Below are positions 18,528 through 26,379 of a stretch of 64,000 nucleotides of DNA, piece by piece; the first letter of the stretch is position 1, and each line of letters starts with the position of its first letter. The DNA lies in assembly GCA_022823405.1 (NCBI GenBank), contig JAJDXD010000110.1:18753-82752 (forward strand). Direction: 5' to 3'. Source of the stretch: Gammaproteobacteria bacterium. Lineage in GTDB: Bacteria; Pseudomonadota; Gammaproteobacteria; Arenicellales; JAJDZL01. Position numbers and translations under genes: made by a program. The notes under the pieces were generated by a model. That model was not told the DNA's origin. It saw only the letters and a program-made list of their open reading frames with translations, and searched no databases.

Positions 18528-19370
18528 ATGAAGAATACCGGCAAGAAACCAAAGAATTGGACTATTGCCCGAAATAAACAGTGTGCGTTGTGCGGTTCTG
18601 ACAAAGTTCAAACCAGACATGAAACTAAATTTTTCAACTATGGAACTTTGGAAAAGCAAACAGAATTGCACGCCGAGGTACCTGTTTACAAATGCACAGA
18701 GTGTAACTTCATGTATACGGACCATGAAGGTGACCGGTTATGTCACGATGCTATTTGCAATTATTTACAGGTGCTCACACCAAACGAAGTACGCACATTG
18801 AGAAGAAATGCAGGCTTGACTATAAAAGAATTCTCAAAAACCACTGGAATTGGTCAGGCTTCAATCAGCAGATGGGAAAACGGTACATTGATACAAAACA
18901 AAGCAATGGACTTCTATCTTCGCTTGCTCAGAGTATTAAATAATTTACAAGCTATTCGTAGTCGAATTGACAACACGAACAAACCTGTAGTCAATATCAC
19001 AGACAAAATTCCGCATTTCGAACCGGTCCCCAGTGCACGATTACACTACCAATCATTTGATTTGTTGCAAACTGAACAAAAAACATTTGCGCAAAAAAAA
19101 ATAAAGACTGTTGGAGGTCATAAAATCATGACACCCAAAGAAGTTCGTCAAATTCGACTGAATCTGAATCAAACGATCCGTGAATATTCCAAAATTACAG
19201 GTATTGGGGCAGCTTCGCTATGCAGATGGGAGCAGGGAAGTCACATTCAAAACAGAGCCATGGATAACTATCTATTCTTACTGAGTTTACCTAACAATTT
19301 CAAGTTTCTAGCGAATGCATACAAAAAAACTTCTCTGACGAATCAGAAAAATGAGCGATTGTCAGAATGA
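18528..19370 (+). CDS. MqsA-like regulator with YgiT zinc finger and duplicated HTH domain
   Basis: 280 residues. An N-terminal zinc-ribbon has cysteine pairs at 19/22 (CALC) and 56/59 (CTEC), the YgiT/MqsA spacing. It is followed by an XRE-type HTH of the MqsA kind at about 80-135: LTPNEVRTLRRNAGL, GIGQASISRWENGT, NKAMDFYLRLL. Unusually, a second copy of that HTH occurs at about 197-255: MTPKEVRQIRLNLNQ, GIGAASLCRWEQGS, NRAMDNYLFLL. Ordinary MqsA is about 130 residues with one HTH. Likely role: antitoxin and autorepressor (family inference). The 60-residue linker between the HTHs is polar. The first gene of the pair is at 18154. Confidence 0.75.
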   Translation: MKNTGKKPKNWTIARNKQCALCGSDKVQTRHETKFFNYGTLEKQTELHAEVPVYKCTECNFMYTDHEGDRLCHDAICNYLQVLTPNEVRTLRRNAGLTIKEFSKTTGIGQASISRWENGTLIQNKAMDFYLRLLRVLNNLQAIRSRIDNTNKPVVNITDKIPHFEPVPSARLHYQSFDLLQTEQKTFAQKKIKTVGGHKIMTPKEVRQIRLNLNQTIREYSKITGIGAASLCRWEQGSHIQNRAMDNYLFLLSLPNNFKFLANAYKKTSLTNQKNERLSE

Positions 19371-19471
19371 ATTGATGAGCTAATCCAGGAAACTTTGGCA
19401 CGACGCACTTAAACACCCCATCAATATCCGAGAACCTAATCCAAATATTTCAGCAATTTTGGTGCATAGGT

Positions 19472-19676
19472 GTCCCCGCCTTCGGTGAAGATCTTTTGCA
19501 GACCCAACACGGACATACAGTGTATACGCAGCACAGTACGGTTTGTCATGGTATGAATTTGGAAGGTCAACCGAACTGGAGTGTCATGAAACCTGACGGC
19601 AAACTACCTGCTCCTTCATATGATGCATCCAGTCACACGTGACATCATTCCGACGAAGTGCGATTCATCCTTACAA
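19472..19676 (+). pseudogene. decayed class I cytochrome c
   Basis: In one plus-strand frame the DNA reads FGEDLLQTQHGHTVYTQHST, VCHGMNLEGQPNW, KPDGKLPAPSYDASSHT. A TGA follows at 19640-19642, then HHSDEVRFILTIG and a stop. This is the heme-site region of a small cytochrome c family with LEGQPNW, LPAPPHD and HTWHH motifs. The first heme cysteine is Ser (STVCH instead of C-x-x-C-H), the Trp of HTWHH is the stop, and there is no start or signal peptide. The remaining bases between 19371 and 19814 show nothing else recognisable. Confidence 0.7.
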
Positions 19677-19814
19677 TAGGGTAAGGAAAGCGACTGCGGA
19701 TCATTCGAACTGATGAAAACAGGTTAATCTGGTGCCCCCAGTTTTTGGTGACACAGCATCAGTAGGATATGGATGCGATCAGCGATTGAATTGAAGCAAG
19801 GCTGAAGTACGCTG

Positions 19815-20453
19815 TTATACCCAGTAGCTCAATCCAGTCATTACTTTCGACATGACGCGCATAGCACCCTTGACAGGCTTTGGCAGTGGAATAGCACCTG
19901 CCTGCTCTGCGGTCTTTGCATGCGCTAGTTCATCTTCTCGCATTTGAGAGAGGATGCTTCGGCTGTTGCTGTCTGGAACGGGCAGTCGATCCAAATGTCG
20001 GTCCAGATGTTCGACGACCTGATATTCGGTTTCTGCCAGAAAAGCCGCACTGACCCTATCACCCAAAAGGCCTGCAAATGCACCGATCGCATAAGAACCC
20101 GTGTAAAACAAAGGATTCAGTCGGCTGGTTTTACCATTCATTTGCTCGATTCGATCCGCACACCAGGAAAGGTGATCATTTTCCTCTTTGGCAGCCTGTT
20201 GAAACGTGATGCGCAATTCAGCGGATCGTGCAGTTAATGACTGCCCCTGGTATAGTGCCTGGGCACAGACTTCGCCAGTGTGATTGACCCGCATCAGTCT
20301 AACAGACTCCATTTGTTCGGTGGGATTCAAATATTCTGTTCTCATGTCAGCCGCGGGAGAGGGGCGAGATGCCTGTGGTTTTGTGCCAAGCGTTTGCAGC
20401 ATGCCGTCAGCATGTCCGATTAAGCGATCGGTCAGTGTATATCTTCGCTGCAT
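19815..20453 (-). CDS. coq7: demethoxyubiquinone hydroxylase
   Basis: 212 residues, standard Coq7 length. Diiron ferritin-like fold with the ligand motifs RVNHTGEVCAQALYQGQ, KEENDHLSWCADRI (E-x-x-H), AETEYQVVEHLDRHL and MREDELAHAKTAEQAG (E-x-x-x-x-H). Family knowledge: hydroxylates 2-octaprenyl-3-methyl-6-methoxy-benzoquinol in aerobic ubiquinone synthesis, peripherally bound to the inner membrane. Start ATG 20453, divergent from glcD across 91 bp. No missing residues. Confidence 0.93.
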   Translation of the reverse strand: MQRRYTLTDRLIGHADGMLQTLGTKPQASRPSPAADMRTEYLNPTEQMESVRLMRVNHTGEVCAQALYQGQSLTARSAELRITFQQAAKEENDHLSWCADRIEQMNGKTSRLNPLFYTGSYAIGAFAGLLGDRVSAAFLAETEYQVVEHLDRHLDRLPVPDSNSRSILSQMREDELAHAKTAEQAGAIPLPKPVKGAMRVMSKVMTGLSYWV

Positions 20454-20544
20454 GGCTCCAGTTCATCCGTTGGTGGCTCAGATTGGAATGATACCTCAAG
20501 GATATAATAATTTTGCCCATGCCACCCATGCATTTGGATAAAAA

Positions 20545-22023
20545 ATGGTTGCTGCAACAGAAATAATCGACTCTTCAGAGCAACTCGCTGCCGAACTGGT
20601 CTCTATTGTCGGTGCAGATGCAGTTCTGACTGAAACCGAAACGCTCAGACCATTTGAGTGTGATGGTTTGACTGCCTACCGTGAACTTCCGCTTATGGTT
20701 GTGCTGCCATCCAGCATATCACAGGTTCAGAATGTGATGAAAGCCTGCTCGTATCGAAAGGTGCCGGTCGTAACCCGTGGTGCTGGCACTGGGTTATCGG
20801 GCGGCGCACTACCTTTACCAAATGGAGTTCTGCTCAGCCTGACGCGAATGAACAACATCCTCGAAGTTGACGTCGCTGCTAGAACTGCAAGGGTTCAGCC
20901 CGGCGTTACGAACCTCTCGATTTCCGATGCGGTACGCCACTTGGGATTCTATTATGCGCCCGATCCCTCATCTCAGATCGCCTGTTCAATTGGTGGTAAT
21001 GTTGCTGAAAATTCCGGTGGTGTTCACTGCCTGAAATACGGCTTGACTGTCCACAACATTTTGCAGTTGAAAGTGGTGACTGTTGATGGGCAATTGATGA
21101 CTGTCGGCAGCGAAGGCTTGGATTCACCCGGTTTTGACTTGCTCGCACTGATGACAGGGTCCGAAGGCATGCTCGGTGTAGTCGTTGAAGTTCTGGTCAA
21201 ACTGTTACCCATCCCTCCGGTAGCCCAGGTTGTAATGGCCGCGTTTGACAGGGTGGAGAATGCAGGAGATGCGGTTGCGGCCGTCATTGGTGCTGGAATT
21301 TTGCCGGCTGGACTTGAAATGATGGACAACTATGCGATCTCCGCAGTCGAAGATTTTGTACATGCAGGCTATCCGGTTGATGCTGCAGCTATTCTGCTTT
21401 GTGAGTTGGACGGGACGGCAGAAGAAGTGGCAGATCAAATTGGTGAAGTCGAAGAAATTTTTCGTACACAAGGTGCGATGGGTACTTGGGTAGCCGAGGA
21501 TGCAGAGACTCGCGATCGATTCTGGTCCGGTCGCAAGGCCGCATTTCCGGCTGTTGGTCGAATTTCTCCTGACTATTACTGCATAGACGGAACCATACCG
21601 CGGCGCGAACTCGGTCGGGTGCTGGTTAGAACAGCTGAACTTTCAAAGGAATTTGGACTGCGCGTGGCAAATGTATTTCACGCAGGGGACGGAAATCTTC
21701 ACCCGTTAATTCTGTATGATGCAAACAACGAGGGTGAACTTGAAAAAACTGAAGAGCTAGGCAATCAAATTCTCGAACTTTGCGTTGAAGTCGGTGGCAC
21801 TGTTACGGGTGAACACGGCGTTGGCGTTGAGAAGCTGCGACCGATGTGTCTGCAGTTTGAAGATGCGGTGCTTGAGCAATTTCATCAGGTCAAGGCGGCG
21901 TTAGACCCCGATACGCTTCTAAATCCTGGTAAAGCAGTACCCACATTGGCACGTTGTGCGGAATTTGGCGCTATGCATGTTCACAAGGGCAATCTACCGC
22001 ATAGTAATCTTGAGAGATTTTGA
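20545..22023 (+). CDS. glcD: glycolate oxidase, FAD-linked subunit
   Basis: 492 residues, FAD-binding type-4 (PCMH) domain with VVTRGAGTGLSGGALPLPNG and DPSSQIACSIGGNVAENSGG. The C-terminal oxidase domain carries NVFHAGDGNLHPLILYD and GGTVTGEHGVGVEKL, the histidine motifs of GlcD/D-lactate dehydrogenases. It heads a glcDEF operon and is followed one base later by glcE. Family knowledge: with GlcE and GlcF it oxidises glycolate to glyoxylate at the membrane and passes electrons to the quinone pool. A TATAAT hexamer at 20503-20508 lies 36 bp before the ATG and may be its -10 element. No regulator gene adjoins. Confidence 0.93.
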   Translation: MVAATEIIDSSEQLAAELVSIVGADAVLTETETLRPFECDGLTAYRELPLMVVLPSSISQVQNVMKACSYRKVPVVTRGAGTGLSGGALPLPNGVLLSLTRMNNILEVDVAARTARVQPGVTNLSISDAVRHLGFYYAPDPSSQIACSIGGNVAENSGGVHCLKYGLTVHNILQLKVVTVDGQLMTVGSEGLDSPGFDLLALMTGSEGMLGVVVEVLVKLLPIPPVAQVVMAAFDRVENAGDAVAAVIGAGILPAGLEMMDNYAISAVEDFVHAGYPVDAAAILLCELDGTAEEVADQIGEVEEIFRTQGAMGTWVAEDAETRDRFWSGRKAAFPAVGRISPDYYCIDGTIPRRELGRVLVRTAELSKEFGLRVANVFHAGDGNLHPLILYDANNEGELEKTEELGNQILELCVEVGGTVTGEHGVGVEKLRPMCLQFEDAVLEQFHQVKAALDPDTLLNPGKAVPTLARCAEFGAMHVHKGNLPHSNLERF

Positions 22024-22024
22024 C

Positions 22025-23092
22025 GTGGCAGGAACCGATGTTTCTGGCGAGCTGGTAAAAGCGGTTAAAGCAGCTTACCAAAACTCAGAGAAACTGCGGA
22101 TTCGAGGTGGTGGAACGAAGTCTTTCTATGGCAATCCCGTCATTGGAACAACGCTTGATGTCAGTGAACACACCGGGATTACCTCATATGAACCGTCAGA
22201 GTTGGTCATCACAGCAAGAGCGGGGACACGGTTATCCGAGATCGAAAAAGTTGTGGCTGAGGAGCGGCAAATTCTTGCGTTTGAGCCACCATGGTTTGGA
22301 GAAGATGCAACACTGGGCGGAACAATCGCTTGTGGATTTTCCGGTCCTAGGAGACCATTTGCGGGTTCTGCCCGAGACTTTGTTTTGGGCATCAACTGCA
22401 TTAACGGCAAGGGAGAATACTTGTCTTTTGGCGGACAGGTGATCAAGAACGTTGCCGGCTACGATGTATCTCGCCTGATGGTCGGTGCGCTTGGCGCTCT
22501 AGGTGTCATTTGTGAAGCCTCACTGAAAGTCTTGCCTCAGCCGGAGGTAGAGACGACACGGGTGCTTGAACTCGATAAACGTGCGGCTCATGTCGAAATG
22601 GTGCGCCTGATGGGATTGCCGTTGCCAATTTCAGGTCTAAGTCACTGCACAGGCTTACTCAGGGTCCGACTTTCAGGTACCGAAAACGGAGTTCGCGCAG
22701 CTACCTCTGAATTGGGTGGTGAAACGGACCAGGATGGCACAGAATACTGGCAACAGTTGAAGGAGCATCAGCTCAATTTCTTTAACCGCAATCAATCGCT
22801 CTGGAGAGTGTCGGTTAGTGCGACCGCCCCTTCATTGGAGCTGGGTGGTGAGTGTTTGTTGGATTGGGGTGGTGCACTGCGCTGGATTTACAACGACAGC
22901 AGCCCAGAATCGATGTTTGACGCTGCAAGAAGAGTTGGTGGTCACGCCACAATGTTCAGACCGGATTCAGATTGGCCAGCCGGTCGTTTCGCGCCGATCA
23001 AAGAACCCGCAATGGGCATTCACACAAGATTGAAATCAGCCTTTGATCCGAAAGAAATTTTGAACCCCGGAATTCTGTATGCGAACTGCTGA
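22025..23092 (+). CDS. glcE: glycolate oxidase, FAD-binding subunit
   Basis: 355 residues from GTG 22025, one base after the glcD stop. The frame is open upstream inside glcD, but the GTG gives the usual GlcE length and N-terminus. FAD-binding segments are LRIRGGGTKSFYG, ATLGGTIACGFSGPRRP and GQVIKNVAGYDVSRLMVGAL, and the C-terminus ends with DPKEILNPGILY. Family knowledge: the short FAD subunit needed with GlcD and GlcF for glycolate dehydrogenase activity. Translation is probably coupled to glcD given the spacing and weak start codon. Confidence 0.9.
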   Translation: MAGTDVSGELVKAVKAAYQNSEKLRIRGGGTKSFYGNPVIGTTLDVSEHTGITSYEPSELVITARAGTRLSEIEKVVAEERQILAFEPPWFGEDATLGGTIACGFSGPRRPFAGSARDFVLGINCINGKGEYLSFGGQVIKNVAGYDVSRLMVGALGALGVICEASLKVLPQPEVETTRVLELDKRAAHVEMVRLMGLPLPISGLSHCTGLLRVRLSGTENGVRAATSELGGETDQDGTEYWQQLKEHQLNFFNRNQSLWRVSVSATAPSLELGGECLLDWGGALRWIYNDSSPESMFDAARRVGGHATMFRPDSDWPAGRFAPIKEPAMGIHTRLKSAFDPKEILNPGILYANC

Positions 23093-23116
23093 TCCCAAAC
23101 GGTTTCGAATGAATCT

Positions 23117-24319
23117 ATGCAAACGCACCTGACAGATGCCATTTTGAATTCCCCACAGGGGCAGGATGCAGAAGCCATACTTCGAAAGTGTGTGCACTGT
23201 GGATTCTGTACGGCAACCTGTCCGACTTATCTGCTATTGGGTAATGAGCTTGACAGCCCGCGCGGGCGAATTTATCTGATTAAGCAGGTTCTGGAGGGAG
23301 AGCAGGTCACTGCGCGAACGCAGCTTCATCTGGACCGTTGTCTGACCTGTCGGGCATGTGAAACAACCTGTCCCTCAGGTGTAGAGTATGGGAAACTGTT
23401 GGATATCGGACGCGAGTTCGTTGATCAAGAGGTCAGTCGAAAATTTGTTAACCGAATGATGAGAGCGATACTTCAACTGATCGTACCTAATACCCCTCTG
23501 CTGAAGGTGATGATGAATTTCGCGTGGATAAGCCGCTCCGTTCTTCCGGCAACTCTGCGAATAAAAATTCCCTCCAAAGAACCGGTCGGACGATGGCCTG
23601 CAACAACTCACTTACGCAGAATGATCATTCACCAGGGCTGTGTACAGCGAGTGACTAAACCGGGTATTAACGCAGCGGCAGCACGTTATCTGGACGCGAA
23701 CTCGATCAGTGCCATTCGAACAAACGATGCCTGCTGCGGTGCCTTGGGACTCCATTTGGGGAATCGAGAGTTTTTTGAGCGATATGCCAGAAAAAATATT
23801 GATGCCTGGTGGCCACAAATTGAATCTGGCGCTGAAGCGATTGTTTCAACTGCGAGTGGTTGTGGTGTAACGATCAAAGATTACGGTGATCTACTGAAAC
23901 GCGATCCAGATTATGCTGAAAAGGCGAGGCGCGTATCCGAATTGACGGTGGACCTTTCGGAGGTTGCGGTTGAAGCGGTTGTACCTTCCGAAAGGAAACG
24001 GTTTGGAAAAGTCGCATTCCAGTCTCCTTGTACGCTGCAGCATGGACAGAAGAATGTCAATACAGTTGAAAAAATTCTGAATCAACATGGGGTGGATACA
24101 ACGCACGTTGCAAACAGTCATCTTTGCTGCGGATCGGCTGGTGTCTACTCCTTGATGCAGCGGGAAATCTCACAACAACTGTTGAACAACAAACTCACTG
24201 CGCTAAAAAATGGGCAGCCAGAGTGCATAGTAACCGCCAATATTGGCTGCTTGATGCATTTGGAATCCAAGTCAGAAATACCTGTAAAGCACTGGGTGCA
24301 GGTCGTTGCACCGGACTAA
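23117..24319 (+). CDS. glcF: glycolate oxidase, iron-sulfur subunit
   Basis: 400 residues. Two 4Fe-4S motifs lie near the N-terminus: CVHCGFCTATCPTY and CLTCRACETTCPSG. Two CCG domains follow, with DACCGALGLH and SHLCCGSAGVYS, each of which binds a cysteine-rich cluster in this family. Length equals E. coli GlcF. Family knowledge: electron-transfer subunit linking the flavin subunits to quinone. It closes the glcDEF operon 24 bp after glcE. The downstream gene starts 48 bp later and may be read through. Confidence 0.93.
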   Translation: MQTHLTDAILNSPQGQDAEAILRKCVHCGFCTATCPTYLLLGNELDSPRGRIYLIKQVLEGEQVTARTQLHLDRCLTCRACETTCPSGVEYGKLLDIGREFVDQEVSRKFVNRMMRAILQLIVPNTPLLKVMMNFAWISRSVLPATLRIKIPSKEPVGRWPATTHLRRMIIHQGCVQRVTKPGINAAAARYLDANSISAIRTNDACCGALGLHLGNREFFERYARKNIDAWWPQIESGAEAIVSTASGCGVTIKDYGDLLKRDPDYAEKARRVSELTVDLSEVAVEAVVPSERKRFGKVAFQSPCTLQHGQKNVNTVEKILNQHGVDTTHVANSHLCCGSAGVYSLMQREISQQLLNNKLTALKNGQPECIVTANIGCLMHLESKSEIPVKHWVQVVAPD

Positions 24320-24367
24320 TGAACAACGGAACACTAAAGTTCTCAATACCTTTCGGATGAGGTGGTC

Positions 24368-25141
24368 ATGAAATTCAACCACATCAAATGGACAGACACG
24401 TTTTTGAATAATTTTGAATCTGGCCGCAAGTTTTACTCAGAAATTTTCGATTGGCAATACGTCGATCAGCACGACAATGGACAGTTGGTCTATTCACTCG
24501 CTTGCTTGAACACAACCGACAAAGATTTGAACTGGGCACCGGTTGCGGGAGTAGGCCTCTGTAATTTTCCAAAACCTGAAGGTGTCTCCTGGAATTGGGG
24601 TGTGTACATTCTAGTACCGAATGTTGAAGAAGCGATTGATAAAGTGACCGCTGCCGGAGGAAGCATTTGCAGGGAGCCGATGGATGTCATGACTGCTGGT
24701 CGTATGGGTGTTTGTACAGACTCAAACGGTGCAGTGATTCATTTGTGGCAGCCTCTGGAGCATAGCGGATCGGAAGTTGGGAACGTTCCTGGTGCTGTCT
24801 GCTGGGTTGAATTGGCAAGCAGAAATGTGAACAAGGCGATTGATTTTTATGGCGATGCGTTTGGATGGGAAGCGGAGGATTCCAAGCAAATAAAGTCGTA
24901 TTGGCATTTCAAGGATGGTGAATGCTTGGTGGGCGGTTTGCACGATAGAGTCGAAGAGACAGGCGGTCAGCAAGTCTGGGTGCCTTATTTTCATGTCGAA
25001 CAGCTAGACAAAAAGTTGGATACATGTAAACGGTTGAGCGGCGGAGTCGTACATGGTCCAATTCAGGAACCAGGTATTGGTACCTTTGCCATTTTGTCAG
25101 ATTTGGAAGCTAACTTGTTCGGTGTAGCCTCTTTCGAGTAA
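24368..25141 (+). CDS. VOC-superfamily protein, two tandem domains
   Basis: About 257 residues from ATG 24368, preceded by gaggtgg; an in-frame GTG at 24362 is the alternative. Two glyoxalase/bleomycin-resistance folds: the first starts FNHIKWTDTFLNNFESGRKF and ends ICTDSNGA-like VCTDSNGAVIHLWQP. The second starts VCWVELASRNVNKAIDFYGD and ends GTFAILSDLEANLFGVASF. This layout matches the VOC proteins often annotated as hydroxylase or glyoxalase-like. Metal ligands are partly recognisable (H in the first strand, E at the end of the first domain is Q-rich). Substrate unknown. Neighbour of glcDEF; a role in glyoxylate or aldehyde handling is only a suggestion. Confidence 0.75.
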   Translation: MKFNHIKWTDTFLNNFESGRKFYSEIFDWQYVDQHDNGQLVYSLACLNTTDKDLNWAPVAGVGLCNFPKPEGVSWNWGVYILVPNVEEAIDKVTAAGGSICREPMDVMTAGRMGVCTDSNGAVIHLWQPLEHSGSEVGNVPGAVCWVELASRNVNKAIDFYGDAFGWEAEDSKQIKSYWHFKDGECLVGGLHDRVEETGGQQVWVPYFHVEQLDKKLDTCKRLSGGVVHGPIQEPGIGTFAILSDLEANLFGVASFE

Positions 25142-25215
25142 ATCTGAATCTTTGCTATGTTCATTGATCAGCGAATCGCAACTGGTTCACTTCCAGGACA
25201 TCCAGGACAATCAGC

Positions 25216-26085
25216 ATGAAGTTTATGACGTACAACATTCAGTTCGGACGCGGGTTGGATGGAGTTTACGACCTGGATCGCATTGCGCATGCTGTGGAAA
25301 GCGCTGACGTTATCGCCCTTCAGGAGGTGGAGCGATTTTTTCCTCGATCAGGCAATGTTGATCAGGTCAGGGAACTTGCCAGGCGGCTCAAATATCACCA
25401 CTGGGTCTATGGTGCTGGTGTTGATATTTCTGCGGACGATATACTTCCCGATGGAGAAGTGATCAATCGGCGTCAGCAGTTTGGCAACATGCTGCTTGCG
25501 CGAAGTCCAATCATCACCTCCAGAAATCATCTACTACCCAAATTCGCCTCAGTTGGTCCACTCAGTATCCAGAGAAGTGCACTGGAGGGGGTTATCGAAT
25601 GCAACGGTCATCGGATCAGAGTTTATTCGGTTCACCTTACTCACATTAGTTCCGAAGTGAGATTGCAACAGATTGAGAGACTGCTAGATGTTGATCAACG
25701 TGCGGTGAGAGAGGGTGGACCCATTGCCGGTAAATCTGCAAATACCGACTTTGCCGGGCAGGCTGATGTATCTACGCTGCCTCGCGAATCAATTTTGATG
25801 GGCGACTTTAACTTTACACCAGATTCCGAAGAGTACGCCCGAGTTGTCGGAATCAAATCTGATTATGGTGGACGCGTGATTAATCCGGAAGGCTTTGTCG
25901 ATGCCTGGAAGGTGGCGGGTAATTCCGAAATGTCTGGAACGACAGCGGAGCGACGAGGGAAAGATGTGCGGATGGACTATTGTTTTGTTCGCTACTCGCT
26001 GAGCGATCGAATCAAGTCCGTAAAAATTCATTCGAAAGAAGTGGGGTCCGATCACAAACCGGTTTCAATGATTATTGAATTTTAG
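25216..26085 (+). CDS. endonuclease/exonuclease/phosphatase-family hydrolase
   Basis: 289 residues with all EEP landmarks: MTYNIQFGRG at the start, ALQEVER (metal Glu), IRVYSVHLTH, LMGDFNFTPDSEEYA (Asp and Asn of the active site) and GSDHKPVSM at the C-terminus (Asp-His pair). Family members include DNases, phosphodiesterases and sphingomyelinase-like enzymes. No signal peptide is seen, so a cytosolic phosphodiesterase is likely. The substrate is open. The 294-bp region after the stop is AT-rich and contains the promoter candidate listed separately. Confidence 0.85.
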   Translation: MKFMTYNIQFGRGLDGVYDLDRIAHAVESADVIALQEVERFFPRSGNVDQVRELARRLKYHHWVYGAGVDISADDILPDGEVINRRQQFGNMLLARSPIITSRNHLLPKFASVGPLSIQRSALEGVIECNGHRIRVYSVHLTHISSEVRLQQIERLLDVDQRAVREGGPIAGKSANTDFAGQADVSTLPRESILMGDFNFTPDSEEYARVVGIKSDYGGRVINPEGFVDAWKVAGNSEMSGTTAERRGKDVRMDYCFVRYSLSDRIKSVKIHSKEVGSDHKPVSMIIEF

Positions 26086-26280
26086 TTGACCGCGCTGCTT
26101 TTTTTGGATTGCAAACAAAATACAAGTGCTTTTACGCCGTCACTTTAGAATAAATGAAGCAAACTATATCGATCAATGAAACGATCAGTAAATTTTGGTT
26201 CTCGATACCCTGCAAGTATCAAATCTAGTAGGAACTCAAAGATTGAAATTATGGTAATGCTTTGAATTTGAATAAGTTAC

Positions 26281-26314
26281 GAGTAATCCAATAGGAGTAT
26301 AATTTGAATTACTC
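26281..26314 (+). promoter_or_regulatory. inverted repeat flanking a TATAAT element before the GPP34-P450 gene
   Basis: gagtaat (26281-26287) and attactc (26308-26314) are perfect 7-base arms. Between them lies tataat (26298-26303), a consensus -10 hexamer, 76 bp before the ATG at 26380. A repressor bound to the repeat would cover the promoter. No -35 box is clear. The rest of 26086-26379 is AT-rich without genes. Confidence 0.35.
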
Positions 26315-26379
26315 TACATAGTTACTTTTCAGAGTGAAATCAGCCACCTACAAATTGATCATGGACCAATTGTAACACT

